A stretch of 64,000 nucleotides of DNA from Ensifer sesbaniae (GTDB lineage Bacteria; Pseudomonadota; Alphaproteobacteria; Rhizobiales; Rhizobiaceae), in contig NZ_JABEKU010000002.1 in the NCBI RefSeq assembly GCF_013283665.1, forward strand, positions 1,424,863 to 1,488,862, in the 5' to 3' direction. This document shows, in pieces, positions 52,505 through 61,170 of the stretch (its first letter is position 1; each line of letters opens with the position of its first letter). A program made the position numbers and the translations under genes. The notes under the pieces were generated by a model. The model did not search any database. It saw nothing but the letters and a program-made list of their open reading frames with translations, and was not told the origin of the DNA.

Positions 52505-52649
52505 ACGCGATAGAAGTGATGGGGCGGGCACCAGTCGCGGAGGTCTTCGCAGTTACACTTAATTTGAGATTCTCAGCCCAAGGAATCTCAAATTAAATGC
52601 CAACCAAGAAAGAAACGGCCGCATTCTCACAGTTAAGTGCCAAACGTCA

Positions 52650-53191
52650 CTGCTCGCTGCGAATCTCGAATGTCAGGCCCCTTGACGGCCGAGAAAACAG
52701 CACCTCTCCAACCAACCGGAATTCTTGCAACAGAGCCGTATGGGCGAGGTTTCCAAGCCGTATCGTCACAGGGACGCCCGGCACGAGGATGTTCAGCTTG
52801 CCCACTTGGCAACGCAATGTGTTTATTGCGGCCGTCAATCGCAAACCAGATACCCGTCTGTTCAAGCGGCATATTGATCCACAGACACGTTTCGCGGCTC
52901 GTATCCGCTCAACCCACCCCGTTTTTAAGAACGGCAGCGTACAGGTTTGGCCAACCCAGCACGTATTCGGCGGACAAGGTGTGGTTCGCCGAAACATGCC
53001 GCTCGGCGTCACGATGTGGCGGTATCGTGATTGAGGAAGCTGTGCACATCACTCATTGCCGCATCAACGGTTCTGAGGCGGAAATCCGTTACGTTTGCCG
53101 TTCGCTCCATCCCCAGACGAGGCTCGATACCACCAGTATCCGCACTATCAGCAATCTCTGAGCGCCTCCCATCCGCGCCAGGTCGTTTCCG
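52650..53191. other. No secure gene; one possible small open frame on the minus strand
   Basis: A minus-strand frame at 52647-53012 (121 codons) has strand-like stretches (VGKLNILVPGVPVTIRLGNL, FRLVGEVLFSRPSRGLTFEI) vaguely like a PilZ-type barrel. It lacks a good ribosome-binding site, and overlapping frames on the plus strand are equally long. I leave it uncalled. Confidence 0.25.
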
Positions 53192-53956
53192 CTACCGCGC
53201 CAACCAGCCGCCATCAACTGGGATGACCGCGCCGTGCATATAGCTCGACGCCGGCGCAAGCAGGAAAACGGCGGCGTCGCCGATATCGTCTGGCGTGCCC
53301 CAACGGCCTGCTGGGATGCGGTCAAGGATCGCGGCGTTGCGATCGGTGTCCGAGCGCAACGCATCGGTGTTGTTGGACATGATATAGCCGGGCGCGATGG
53401 CGTTGACGTTGATACCTTGACTTGCCCATTCGTTGGCGAGGATGCGGGTGATACCGAGCACGCCATGCTTTGATGCCGTGTAGGAGGCAACACGAATGCC
53501 ACCCTGGAACGACAGCAGCGAGGCGATGTTGACGATCCGCCCTGTCCGCTTCTCGTCAAGCAGTCTACGGCCATAGGCCTGGCTCAGAAGGAAGGCCACC
53601 TTCAAGTTGAGGTCGATCACCTCGTCCCAGTCCGCTTCCGAGAGCTCGACCGAGGCGGCGCGACGAATGATGCCGGCATTGTTGACCAATCCGTCCAGCG
53701 GACCGCATTCCTCCGAGACACGGTCGATCAACCCTTTGACCGCATCCCCATCCGCGAGATCGCAGGCGAACGGCACGATCCGGCCGCCGGCCAGTTCGAC
53801 CTTTTCCACCGTCTCGGCCATCGACGAGCGCCCGACCGCCACCACCTCGCCGCCGGCCCGGCCGATCGAAACCGCTATGCCCTGGCCGATCCCGGTGTTG
53901 GCGCCAGTGACGAGCACACGCTTTCCGTTGAGGCTGAAGGCGGAGAGATCGCTCAT
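53192..53956 (-). CDS. kduD: 2-dehydro-3-deoxy-D-gluconate 5-dehydrogenase (SDR)
   Basis: 254 aa, normal for KduD. The Rossmann motif TGANTGIGQGIA is near residue 18; NNAGI, Ser in NIASLLSFQGG and Tyr/Lys in ASYTASKHGV are present. It converts 2,5-diketo-3-deoxygluconate to 2-keto-3-deoxygluconate with NADH. The start is at the ATG overlapping the kduI stop by 4 bp (ATGA); the longer open frame upstream overlaps kduI and is not used. It is the last gene of the uronide operon; KDG kinase and aldolase are not in the window. Confidence 0.88.
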   Translation of the reverse strand: MSDLSAFSLNGKRVLVTGANTGIGQGIAVSIGRAGGEVVAVGRSSMAETVEKVELAGGRIVPFACDLADGDAVKGLIDRVSEECGPLDGLVNNAGIIRRAASVELSEADWDEVIDLNLKVAFLLSQAYGRRLLDEKRTGRIVNIASLLSFQGGIRVASYTASKHGVLGITRILANEWASQGINVNAIAPGYIMSNNTDALRSDTDRNAAILDRIPAGRWGTPDDIGDAAVFLLAPASSYMHGAVIPVDGGWLAR

Positions 53957-54789
53957 CGCAGCGTCTCCATCGGCACCGGGTCGGCGTCGGTGTAATCGAC
54001 ATTGTCGCCGGCCATTGCCCAGATGAAGGCGTAGTTGGAAGTGCCGCATCCGGAGTGGATCGACCAGACCGGCGAGAGCACGGCCTCCTCGTTGGCCATG
54101 ACGATATGGCGCGTCTCGGAGGGCTCGCCGAGGAAATGGAAGACCCGCGCCGGCTCTGGGAGATCGAAGTAGAGATAAACTTCCATGCGCCGGTCATGGA
54201 TGTGCGCCGGCATGGTGTTCCACACCGACCCCTTTTTCAGTTCCGTCATGCCGACGACCAGCTGGCAGGTCTCGATCCCGTTGGTGAACTGGAAGATCGA
54301 GCGCTCGTTCGACGTCTCCAGGCTGCCGAGATCAAGGCGCTTGGCCCCGGCAATCGTCAGGAGCGCCGTCGGAAAGGTCCGGTGCGCCGGGGCCGACAAT
54401 AGGTAGAACTTTGCCGGAACCGTCCGATCATCGGATACCAACGTCACGTGCGAACCCATGCCGACATAGATCATGTCACGCGCAGCGAGCGGATGGCTCT
54501 TGCCAGAAACGATGGCACGTCCCGGCCCGCCGATGTTGACGGCGATCAACTCGCGACGCTCGAGAAACGTCCTCGTGCCCATCGGCTTGATCGCTTCGAG
54601 CGTCAACTCGGTCTCGACCGGCATCGCCCCGCCAATCACCATGCGGTCGTAGTGGGTGTAGGTGAGGTTGACGCGATCGCTCTCGAAGAGACCGGAGATG
54701 TGGAAGTTGTGGCGCAGTTCGTCCGTCCCCATCGCAGCAGCGGCGAGCGGATCGATGGCATGGCGGGACGAGAAATCGGTGATCGTCAT
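53953..54789 (-). CDS. kduI: 5-keto-4-deoxyuronate isomerase
   Basis: 278 aa cupin-like protein. The metal site is visible as MPAHIHDRRMEVYLYFDL (His, His, Glu) with a later His in WSIHSGCGTSNYAF. It isomerises 5-keto-4-deoxyuronate, released from unsaturated oligouronides, to 2,5-diketo-3-deoxygluconate, the substrate of KduD encoded directly after it. An in-frame extension upstream to 55068 overlaps the DUF2264 gene and is not family-like, so the start MTITDFSSRHAID is chosen. Confidence 0.9.
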   Translation of the reverse strand: MTITDFSSRHAIDPLAAAAMGTDELRHNFHISGLFESDRVNLTYTHYDRMVIGGAMPVETELTLEAIKPMGTRTFLERRELIAVNIGGPGRAIVSGKSHPLAARDMIYVGMGSHVTLVSDDRTVPAKFYLLSAPAHRTFPTALLTIAGAKRLDLGSLETSNERSIFQFTNGIETCQLVVGMTELKKGSVWNTMPAHIHDRRMEVYLYFDLPEPARVFHFLGEPSETRHIVMANEEAVLSPVWSIHSGCGTSNYAFIWAMAGDNVDYTDADPVPMETLR

Positions 54790-54827
54790 ATCAGGTCTTT
54801 CGGTCGTTGCGGGAGGATCGGTTGACG

Positions 54828-56693
54828 TCAGAAAGGCACGCCGCGCATCAGCGTTACGGGGGTTCCCCGCTCCAAAACGAGCTGTCGGAGCGCCTCGAGA
54901 TCGGGTGCTGCGGGTAAGCGGGCAAGTATCCTCTTGCCATCGTTCGGCTCGGCCTGCGCGAGAACCGCCACAGCCAGAATGCTGATGCCGGCAGGAATAT
55001 TGCCGAGCAGTTGCGGAACCACGGTCTTTGCGGAAATCAAATTGGTGTTGGGGGCCGCGGTGTGGCACCGCCCCTGGCGCCCAACCGACGAGCCGAGATC
55101 GATGATGGCCGACAGGTCGGCCGCCGTGGTGACAATGGCGCGGCCGGCGTCCTGCTCCCGGATTTCGCCGGCATCCCGCCCGATCGCAAAACCACCTTCG
55201 ATGGTCTGAAGTGGCCGCGGCGTGTCGATGCGATGGAGCCGGACCTGAAAATCACCGTCCCAGTAAAGCCAGGTCTCAACCGAGACATCGGCATAGGGTC
55301 GCCAGAGCGCATAAAGAACGCCGTCGGCGATCAGCGCTTCTTCGTTGGTCTCGCGCACGCGGAAATGCACGCCATCGTCGCTGAAGCCGATCATCGATTC
55401 GAGCACGGAATTGTCGAACCGCCAGAGATCGTTTTCGATGCTGAAGCCGTAGCGTGCCGAATAGGCGAACTTCGCGTATTTCTCCGGCGCGAAGCGGATG
55501 AAGGTGTTCTCTGCGCTCGTGTGCTGGCCGCAGGAGAGCGCAATCGCATCACCCGGCGGGTTGGCGATCAGGAAACCAATGTGACGCTGGACAGAGACGG
55601 CCGGTCGCGGTGGAGAGATCTCCTCGTCGCTCGCCCAGAACGGATGGTCCTCGGGCAGCATCAGCGGAAGGAAGGCCTTCAGCGCCCAATAGGGCGATTG
55701 CGCGGAATTATAGGGCTCCGACATGATCAGGCTGGGATAGGCGTAGCCGACGGGCATCACGCCGTCGCGCGCGGCGAAGGGCTGTTTCCCCCACCAGCGC
55801 AGATGACGCAGGAAATATCCCTTCTGTTCGCCGAAGGGGATCGCGTCTTCGTCGACGAGCGCCATGGCGCCGAAAAAGCCGGCAATGGCAAAGCGATAGG
55901 TCATCGAACGCCCGAAGCAGAGCGCCGGCCCGCCATCGGCAAACCATCTCGTCATGTCGCCGGCGATCAATCGCGCCCGCTCGCGATACCTGTCCGTCCA
56001 GTCGGCGCCGTCGAGCGCCGCGAGGATCAGTCCGTAGAAGTGGAAGGCAAAGGGGATGTAGTGGTCGGCGCGGCGCGTATCGCCATCGTGATACCAGCCG
56101 TCGCCGAGATAAAAGCCGTCGAGCTCCCGCCGGTACTGCTCGTCGAGCCGACGATCACAGTCGACGCCGACGTGTTTCAACCCCGTGCTGACAAGCAACC
56201 GAAAGAACTTCCAGTTGTTGTCGCTGTATTCGCAGGCGTGACCTTTCAGCAGGTAGGCCGCAACATTGCGCCGTTCGGCCTCCGACAGGGGCGCCCACAG
56301 CTTGTCCGGCACCAGCCTCAGTGCAAAGCCGATCGCCGCCAGCTCCACCAGCCGCTGGCTGCGGTCGAAAGGGTCGCCCCAATATTCCGGATGCGCCGGA
56401 TCGCAGCCATTGGCAAGACCGCGTGCGATCGGCGTCCAGTCGATCCAAGTCGCGCCGCCGACTTGAGCCGGCGCCAGGCCCCAAAGCAGGCGGGAATAGC
56501 CCTCCATGTCGGCGGACTCCTGGTCGAAGTGCGCCGCATGCGCGTCCAGCCGAATACGCGCGCCACCGGGAGACCGGTACTTCTCGACCGGCTCCACCAG
56601 CACTCTGAGCGCGGCCTCGACATCGGCGCGGCTTTTCAGCGGATTGCCCGCCCACGGCCTGAACAGGGTTTCGGGGAAGATCGTGTCGGTCAT
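54828..56693 (-). CDS. DUF2264-domain protein, putative uronide-active glycoside hydrolase
   Basis: 621 aa, no signal peptide, hence cytoplasmic. The N-terminal two-thirds form a helical barrel (SRLLWGLAPAQVGGATWIDW, HACEYSDNNWKFFRLLVSTG, LGDGWYHDGDTRRADHYIPF) and the C-terminal third a beta-sandwich, the DUF2264 layout. Some DUF2264 proteins have been assigned to a family of beta-glucuronidases (my recollection is GH154; to be verified). Placed between kduI and an ABC-transporter binding protein, it probably trims imported unsaturated or saturated uronides. Confidence 0.8.
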   Translation of the reverse strand: MTDTIFPETLFRPWAGNPLKSRADVEAALRVLVEPVEKYRSPGGARIRLDAHAAHFDQESADMEGYSRLLWGLAPAQVGGATWIDWTPIARGLANGCDPAHPEYWGDPFDRSQRLVELAAIGFALRLVPDKLWAPLSEAERRNVAAYLLKGHACEYSDNNWKFFRLLVSTGLKHVGVDCDRRLDEQYRRELDGFYLGDGWYHDGDTRRADHYIPFAFHFYGLILAALDGADWTDRYRERARLIAGDMTRWFADGGPALCFGRSMTYRFAIAGFFGAMALVDEDAIPFGEQKGYFLRHLRWWGKQPFAARDGVMPVGYAYPSLIMSEPYNSAQSPYWALKAFLPLMLPEDHPFWASDEEISPPRPAVSVQRHIGFLIANPPGDAIALSCGQHTSAENTFIRFAPEKYAKFAYSARYGFSIENDLWRFDNSVLESMIGFSDDGVHFRVRETNEEALIADGVLYALWRPYADVSVETWLYWDGDFQVRLHRIDTPRPLQTIEGGFAIGRDAGEIREQDAGRAIVTTAADLSAIIDLGSSVGRQGRCHTAAPNTNLISAKTVVPQLLGNIPAGISILAVAVLAQAEPNDGKRILARLPAAPDLEALRQLVLERGTPVTLMRGVPF

Positions 56694-56720
56694 GCGAAAG
56701 GCTTCCGTTCGAACATTGCC

Positions 56721-56746
56721 GCGCGGGAAGTATGATTTTCCCGCGC
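56721..56746. terminator. 9-bp stem-loop between binding-protein and DUF2264 genes
   Basis: GCGCGGGAA (56721-56729) pairs with TTCCCGCGC (56738-56746) over an 8-nt loop. In the minus-strand operon it lies directly after the binding-protein gene, a usual place for a message-stabilising or attenuating hairpin. No long U-run. Confidence 0.55.
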
Positions 56747-56770
56747 AGCTCGGCTAAGTGGAGCAGATGC

Positions 56771-58054
56771 TCAGGCCTTGAGAATGCGGTCGGCGGACGA
56801 AACGAGTTCGTTGCCCGCTTCCGCCGGTGTCAGCTGGCCAAAGGCAACCTTGTCGGCGAGTGGCCGGAAGACGCGCTCGTCAAGCTCACCGGCGCCGAGC
56901 GGCACGGCGGGCGGATAGGGTCCGACGCGGTCGGCGATGCCGTTGACATAGTCGACGGTCTTTTTCGCCGTCGCGTCGATTGAAGGAAGAACGGCAGTCT
57001 GCACGTCGGTGTTCACGGGCACGCCGCGCTCGACCTGAAGGATCTTGCCGGCTTCCAGATCGTTGACGAAGAAGTCGATGAACCGTGCTGCAAGTTCCGG
57101 GTTCTTCGCGGTGCTTGCGATCGACCAGTGCAAGCCGGGGCGATAGAAGAGACCAGAGGGACCACCGGCGCTGCTGACCGGCAGCGACGTGATGTCGAGC
57201 GTGCTCTTGGAGATCTTCTGGAAGGCCGGGAGCTGGTTGGAGAAGGCAATCGCGATGGCCGCGTTGCCGGTCGCCAGCGGGTTGCTGTCGACCAGCACTT
57301 TATCGAGCGCCTGGATCTCGGCGGAGACGCAGCCGCCGTTCTTGGTGAGGCTTTCCCAATAGCCGAACCAATCGGCGGCGTCGCTCGCCTCGTAGCCAAG
57401 CTTTCCGGCCTCGTTGTAGAGCTTCTTGCCGCGTTGATGCAGGAACGCCTCGAAGGCGTAGGTGTAGCGCGACGCGTTTCCGACCGCCCAGACATTCTTC
57501 TTGCCCATCGCCTTGGTGAGGTCGATCGAGAACTTGGCGAAGTCGTCCCAGGTGGTTTTGGCCGAAGGCGGCGTAAGCCCGGCCTTTGCCACGGCATCGG
57601 CGTCGTAGATCATGGCAAAGGCGTTCAGCGACAGCGGCATGCCGGTGACCTTGCCGTCGACCGTTCCAAGGTCGAGTACGCCCGGCACCAGCTTCTCCGT
57701 GCGGATCACCTTGCCGAGATAGTCGTTGAGCGGCAGGTTGGTGGCGCGGCGGCTATAGTCGGCAAAGCGGCTCGGTTCGAGCTGGAAGATGTCAGGCGCG
57801 TTCCCGCCGGCAATCATCGTCGTCAGTTTCGCCCAGTAGTCGCTGCCACCCACCTCGCCGACGATCTTCACGCCGGAGTGCGCGGCTTCAAAAAGCTTGG
57901 CGGCACCCAGCGTGCGCTCGGCGCGGCTGGGTGTGCCCCACCAATAAAGGCGCATCGAATCCTCAGCAAAGGCGCGGAAGGCCGGCATTGTCGCGAGCGT
58001 GGCGCCGGCGCCGAACAGGGCCGCGTTGCGCAAGAAATGGCGTCTGTTGATCAT
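56771..58054 (-). CDS. ABC transporter extracellular solute-binding protein, CUT1 type, Tat signal
   Basis: 427 aa from MINRRHFLRNAALFGAGATL; GGAGGAG lies just upstream. The NRRHFL motif is a twin-arginine signal, suggesting export in folded form. The mature part shows the SBP_bac_1 pattern (LYWWGTPSRAERTLGAAKLF, GNAPDIFQLEPSRFADYSRR). It binds an oligosaccharide, very probably an unsaturated oligouronide, for the two permeases encoded downstream in gene number but upstream in sequence. A stem-loop follows the gene. Confidence 0.87.
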   Translation of the reverse strand: MINRRHFLRNAALFGAGATLATMPAFRAFAEDSMRLYWWGTPSRAERTLGAAKLFEAAHSGVKIVGEVGGSDYWAKLTTMIAGGNAPDIFQLEPSRFADYSRRATNLPLNDYLGKVIRTEKLVPGVLDLGTVDGKVTGMPLSLNAFAMIYDADAVAKAGLTPPSAKTTWDDFAKFSIDLTKAMGKKNVWAVGNASRYTYAFEAFLHQRGKKLYNEAGKLGYEASDAADWFGYWESLTKNGGCVSAEIQALDKVLVDSNPLATGNAAIAIAFSNQLPAFQKISKSTLDITSLPVSSAGGPSGLFYRPGLHWSIASTAKNPELAARFIDFFVNDLEAGKILQVERGVPVNTDVQTAVLPSIDATAKKTVDYVNGIADRVGPYPPAVPLGAGELDERVFRPLADKVAFGQLTPAEAGNELVSSADRILKA

Positions 58055-58097
58055 GTTCTCCTCCTCCATGATTGTGTTTTCAAATCCCGTTCCGCGA

Positions 58098-59180
58098 TCA
58101 TTTGCCGATGCGGTCGCCGGCCTCGTCGAACAGGTGGCAGTTCTCCGCAGCGATCCGGACCGCCAGTGTCGAGCCGGCACTGATTGCGCGCTGGCCATCG
58201 AGAGCAACCGTCAGCGACTGCCCGTCGACGAGCCGGCCGTAGACGACGGTCTGGCCGCCGAGATGCTCGACGTGCACGACCGTCAGCGCGCCGAGGTCGA
58301 GCCCGCCGGTTTCATCCGTTCCGATATGTTCCGGACGCAGGCCGAGGCTGAGCTTCGCGCCATCAACGACACGCGCCTCGATCGGCAGCCGGGCTTTTCT
58401 GCCGGCAAGGTCGATCGAAACGCCGTCGTCGCGGACGTCGCTCGCGACGACATCGAGAAAATTCATCTTGGGCGAGCCGATGAAGCCAGCGACGAAACGG
58501 TTGGCCGGCCGGTTGTAGATCTCGAGCGGCGTGCCGTGCTGCTCGATGACGCCGGCACGCAGGACGACGATGCGATCGGCAAGCGTCATCGCCTCGACCT
58601 GGTCATGGGTGACGTAAATCATCGTCGCGCCGATATCCTTGTGCAGCTTGGCGATCTCGACGCGCGTCTGGACCCTCAGTTCCGCATCGAGGTTGGAGAG
58701 CGGCTCGTCGAACAGAAAGATCTTGGGGTCGCGCACGATCGCCCGGCCGATCGCCACGCGCTGCCGCTGGCCGCCGGAGAGCTGCTTCGGCTTGCGCTCG
58801 AGCAGATGGGTGATCTGCAGGATGTCGGCCGCCTTGCGCACCCGCTTGTCGATCTCCGGCTTCGGCATCTTTGCCGTTTCGAGGCCGAAGGACATGTTCT
58901 TGTAGACGCTCATATGCGGGTAGAGCGCGTAGGACTGGAAGACCATGGCGATGCCCCGCTCGCTCGCCGCCCTTTCGTTCATGCGCTCGCCGCCGATCGA
59001 AAGCTCGCCGCCGCTGATCGGTTCGAGCCCCGCGATCATGCGCAGAAGCGTCGACTTGCCGCAGCCCGACGGGCCGACGAAAACCACGAACTCTCCGGAG
59101 CCGATCGCCAGATCGACGCCACGGATGATGTCGAGATTGCCAAAGCTCTTCTTGATCTTGTTCAAAGCCAGCGTCGTCAT
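58098..59180 (-). CDS. ABC transporter ATP-binding protein, UgpC/MsmK/MalK type
   Basis: 360 aa. It has Walker [10 protein letters not shown] near residue 36, signature [15 protein letters not shown], Walker [13 protein letters not shown] and H-loop [16 protein letters not shown]. The C-terminal OB-fold regulatory domain (about 240-360) contains LGLRPEHIG. It powers the MalFG-type permeases encoded upstream; MalK-type ATPases often serve several importers. Confidence 0.92.
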   Translation of the reverse strand: MTTLALNKIKKSFGNLDIIRGVDLAIGSGEFVVFVGPSGCGKSTLLRMIAGLEPISGGELSIGGERMNERAASERGIAMVFQSYALYPHMSVYKNMSFGLETAKMPKPEIDKRVRKAADILQITHLLERKPKQLSGGQRQRVAIGRAIVRDPKIFLFDEPLSNLDAELRVQTRVEIAKLHKDIGATMIYVTHDQVEAMTLADRIVVLRAGVIEQHGTPLEIYNRPANRFVAGFIGSPKMNFLDVVASDVRDDGVSIDLAGRKARLPIEARVVDGAKLSLGLRPEHIGTDETGGLDLGALTVVHVEHLGGQTVVYGRLVDGQSLTVALDGQRAISAGSTLAVRIAAENCHLFDEAGDRIGK

Positions 59181-59215
59181 CTCTTCCGTCCCTATCTCTC
59201 GATTTCAAGTTTGTG

Positions 59216-60109
59216 TCAGCGCTTCATGCCGGTTGTCGCGATGCCTTCGATCAGCAAGCGCTGGAACAGGATGAAGAGAATGAAGACTGGCAACACCGTC
59301 AGCGTCGACATGGCGAAGAGCGAGCCCCAGTCCGACGTCCCTGTGGAGTCGACGAAAGTGCGCAGGCCGAGCTGGGCGGTGTATTTCTCGATGTCGTTCA
59401 GGTAGATCAGCGGCGCAAAGAAGTCGTCCCAGGTCCAGATGAACGAGAAGACTGCCGCCGTTGCCAGAACGGGCGTGGAGAGCGGCAGGATCACCTTCAG
59501 GAAGATGCGCAGCGGTCCGCAACCGTCCATGATCGCCGCCTCGTCCAGTTCACGCGGAATGCCGCGGAAGAACTGCACCATCAGGAAGATGAAGAAGGCG
59601 TCGATCGCGAGGAACTTCGGCACCACGAGCGGCAGGATGGAGTTCACCCAGCCAAGCTTGAGGAACATGACGTATTGCGGGATCAGCACCGCATGCTGCG
59701 GCATCATCAAGGTGCCGAGCATCAGCGTGAACCAGAATCCGCGTCCCTTGAAGCGCAGGCGCGTGAAGGCGTAGGCGGCCATCGAGCAGGAAAAGAGGTT
59801 GCCGATGACCACCAGCAACGAGATCACCAGCGAGTTGAAGAACATCCAGCCGAAGCCGATGCTGAGGCCGCTCCAGCCGCGACGATAGGCATCGACCGTA
59901 AGATCGGCCGGGACCAGCCCTGTAGAGGTGAAGATTTCGCTGTCCGGTTTGAACGAACTCGCGACCATCCAGAGCAACGGGTACAGCATCAGGAAGCTGA
60001 CCGCGAGCAGCAGGGCGTAAAGCAGGGCGCGTTTCCACGGCGATACGCTGGGCTCGCCGGTATCGGTGCGCGGTGCGATGGTGGTCGTCGAAAGAGCGGC
60101 ATCAGTCAT
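59216..60109 (-). CDS. ABC transporter permease, MalG/UgpE type
   Basis: 297 aa. Six transmembrane helices (first: ALLYALLLAVSFLMLYPLLW). The EAA loop that contacts the ATPase is visible as LDEAAIMDGCGPLRIFLKVI-L-PLS. It overlaps the start of the partner permease gene by 8 bp, so both are made from one message. It ends 35 bp before the ATPase gene. Confidence 0.9.
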   Translation of the reverse strand: MTDAALSTTTIAPRTDTGEPSVSPWKRALLYALLLAVSFLMLYPLLWMVASSFKPDSEIFTSTGLVPADLTVDAYRRGWSGLSIGFGWMFFNSLVISLLVVIGNLFSCSMAAYAFTRLRFKGRGFWFTLMLGTLMMPQHAVLIPQYVMFLKLGWVNSILPLVVPKFLAIDAFFIFLMVQFFRGIPRELDEAAIMDGCGPLRIFLKVILPLSTPVLATAAVFSFIWTWDDFFAPLIYLNDIEKYTAQLGLRTFVDSTGTSDWGSLFAMSTLTVLPVFILFILFQRLLIEGIATTGMKR

Positions 60110-61028
60110 CGTAGTGAACCCAGAACCTGGCCGTCAGGAATGACATGGCGGTGAAGAAGGCGATGATGAGCACCAGGACCCAGGCCAGCGCCGAGGCATA
60201 GCCGAAGCGGAAATTGGTGAAGGCCTCCTGGTAGAGATAGAGCGTGTAGAACAGCGTGGAGTCGATCGGGCCGCCGGTTCCGTCGCTGATGACGAAGGCC
60301 GAGGTGAACGCCTTGAAGGCATCGATAGTCAGGATGACGGCATTGAAGAAGATCACCGGGGTCAGCAGCGGCAAGGTGATCTTTAAGAACTGCCGTGCCT
60401 TGCTGGCACCGTCGATGCTTGCCGCCTCGTACATGTCCTGCGGAATCTGACGCAGACCGGCAAGAAAGATGATCATCGACGATCCGAACTGCCAGACCGC
60501 CAGCAGAACGAGTGTATAGAGCGACGTCGAAGGGTTCGAGATCCAGCTTGGCCCTTCGAAGCCGAAGAGCGCGTTGAGTGCCTGATTGAGCAGGCCGTCT
60601 CCGGCAAACACCTGCCGCCACAGCACTGCGACGGCGACGCTGCCGCCGACCAGCGACGGCAAATAGAAGATCGCACGAAAGAACGACAGGCCTGCGAGCC
60701 CCCGGTTCAACGCCACCGCAACAGCGAGCGCAAAGATGAGCTTCAGGGGTACGGACAGGAGCACGAACGTAAAGGTCACGTTCATGGCGGTCCAGAAGCG
60801 CGGATCGTCGGTGGCGATGCGCACATAGTTTTCCGCGCCAACCCAATTTGCGGCACCAAGGCCGCTGTAGTCGGTCAAAGATAAATAGAACGAGGCGATC
60901 GCGGGGCCGAGCGTCAGTAGAAAAAAGCCGACAAGCCACGGCGCCAGAAAGCCGTAGCCGGCTAAACTGTCGCCGAACCTGAACCGGCCACCAGCAGCCG
61001 GCCTTTCAGTTGTCCGTAATGTGGACAT
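60102..61028 (-). CDS. ABC transporter permease, MalF/UgpA type
   Basis: 308 aa with six membrane helices (YGFLAPWLVGFFLLTLGPAI and others). The EAA loop reads MYEAASIDGASKARQFLKIT-LPLLTP. It is the first gene of the minus-strand uronide operon. The 142-bp region shared with the divergent GH88 gene contains candidate operator palindromes. Confidence 0.9.
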   Translation of the reverse strand: MSTLRTTERPAAGGRFRFGDSLAGYGFLAPWLVGFFLLTLGPAIASFYLSLTDYSGLGAANWVGAENYVRIATDDPRFWTAMNVTFTFVLLSVPLKLIFALAVAVALNRGLAGLSFFRAIFYLPSLVGGSVAVAVLWRQVFAGDGLLNQALNALFGFEGPSWISNPSTSLYTLVLLAVWQFGSSMIIFLAGLRQIPQDMYEAASIDGASKARQFLKITLPLLTPVIFFNAVILTIDAFKAFTSAFVISDGTGGPIDSTLFYTLYLYQEAFTNFRFGYASALAWVLVLIIAFFTAMSFLTARFWVHYDD

Positions 61029-61106
61029 GGTACCCTCTCCAACGATGCCCGGCTCCTCCCGAGCATCCGACTCCTACCGTTTAGAAATTTTCCCGTCAAT
61101 AGAAAG

Positions 61107-61154
61107 TTTCGTGATTGACGAAAATATCGTAATCGTGCGAAAACTTCACGAAAC
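61107..61154. promoter_or_regulatory. Candidate LacI-type operator pair between permease and GH88 genes
   Basis: TTTCGTgattgACGAAA (61108-61124) is a 17-bp palindrome. GTTTCGTGA (61107-61115) is also the inverted match of TCACGAAAC (61146-61154). Both are in the divergent promoter region and could bind the LacI-family regulator encoded at 62429. Confidence 0.5.
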
Positions 61155-61170
61155 CAACGTGAGGCTCATC

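Larger units (their letters stand above)
52247..52649. mobile_element. 403-bp miniature (deleted) Tn7/Mu-like transposon with repeated end sites
   Basis: Left terminus TGTCGTTTTGCATTTAACCG; right terminus, reversed, TGACGTTTGGCACTTAACTG. Inside the left end three 19-bp direct repeats follow (TTGGCACTTAATTTGAGAC at 52302, then at 52321 and 52353). Inside the right end are inverted copies at 52585-52603 and 52625-52643, plus a half-conserved one at 52552-52570. Arrays of transposase-binding sites at both ends are typical for Tn7/Tn5053/Mu-type transposons. Only a scrap of an N-terminal transposase frame remains inside (52404-52504). Confidence 0.65.

Noticed and set aside
52647-53012. PilZ-domain gene on the minus strand
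   Set aside because: The similarity is impressionistic, there is no ribosome-binding site, and competing frames are equally long.
55011-56735. Plus-strand open frame of 574 codons (and 57999-59405)
   Set aside because: Antisense to the DUF2264 protein and to the transporter ATPase and binding-protein genes; no protein-like motifs.
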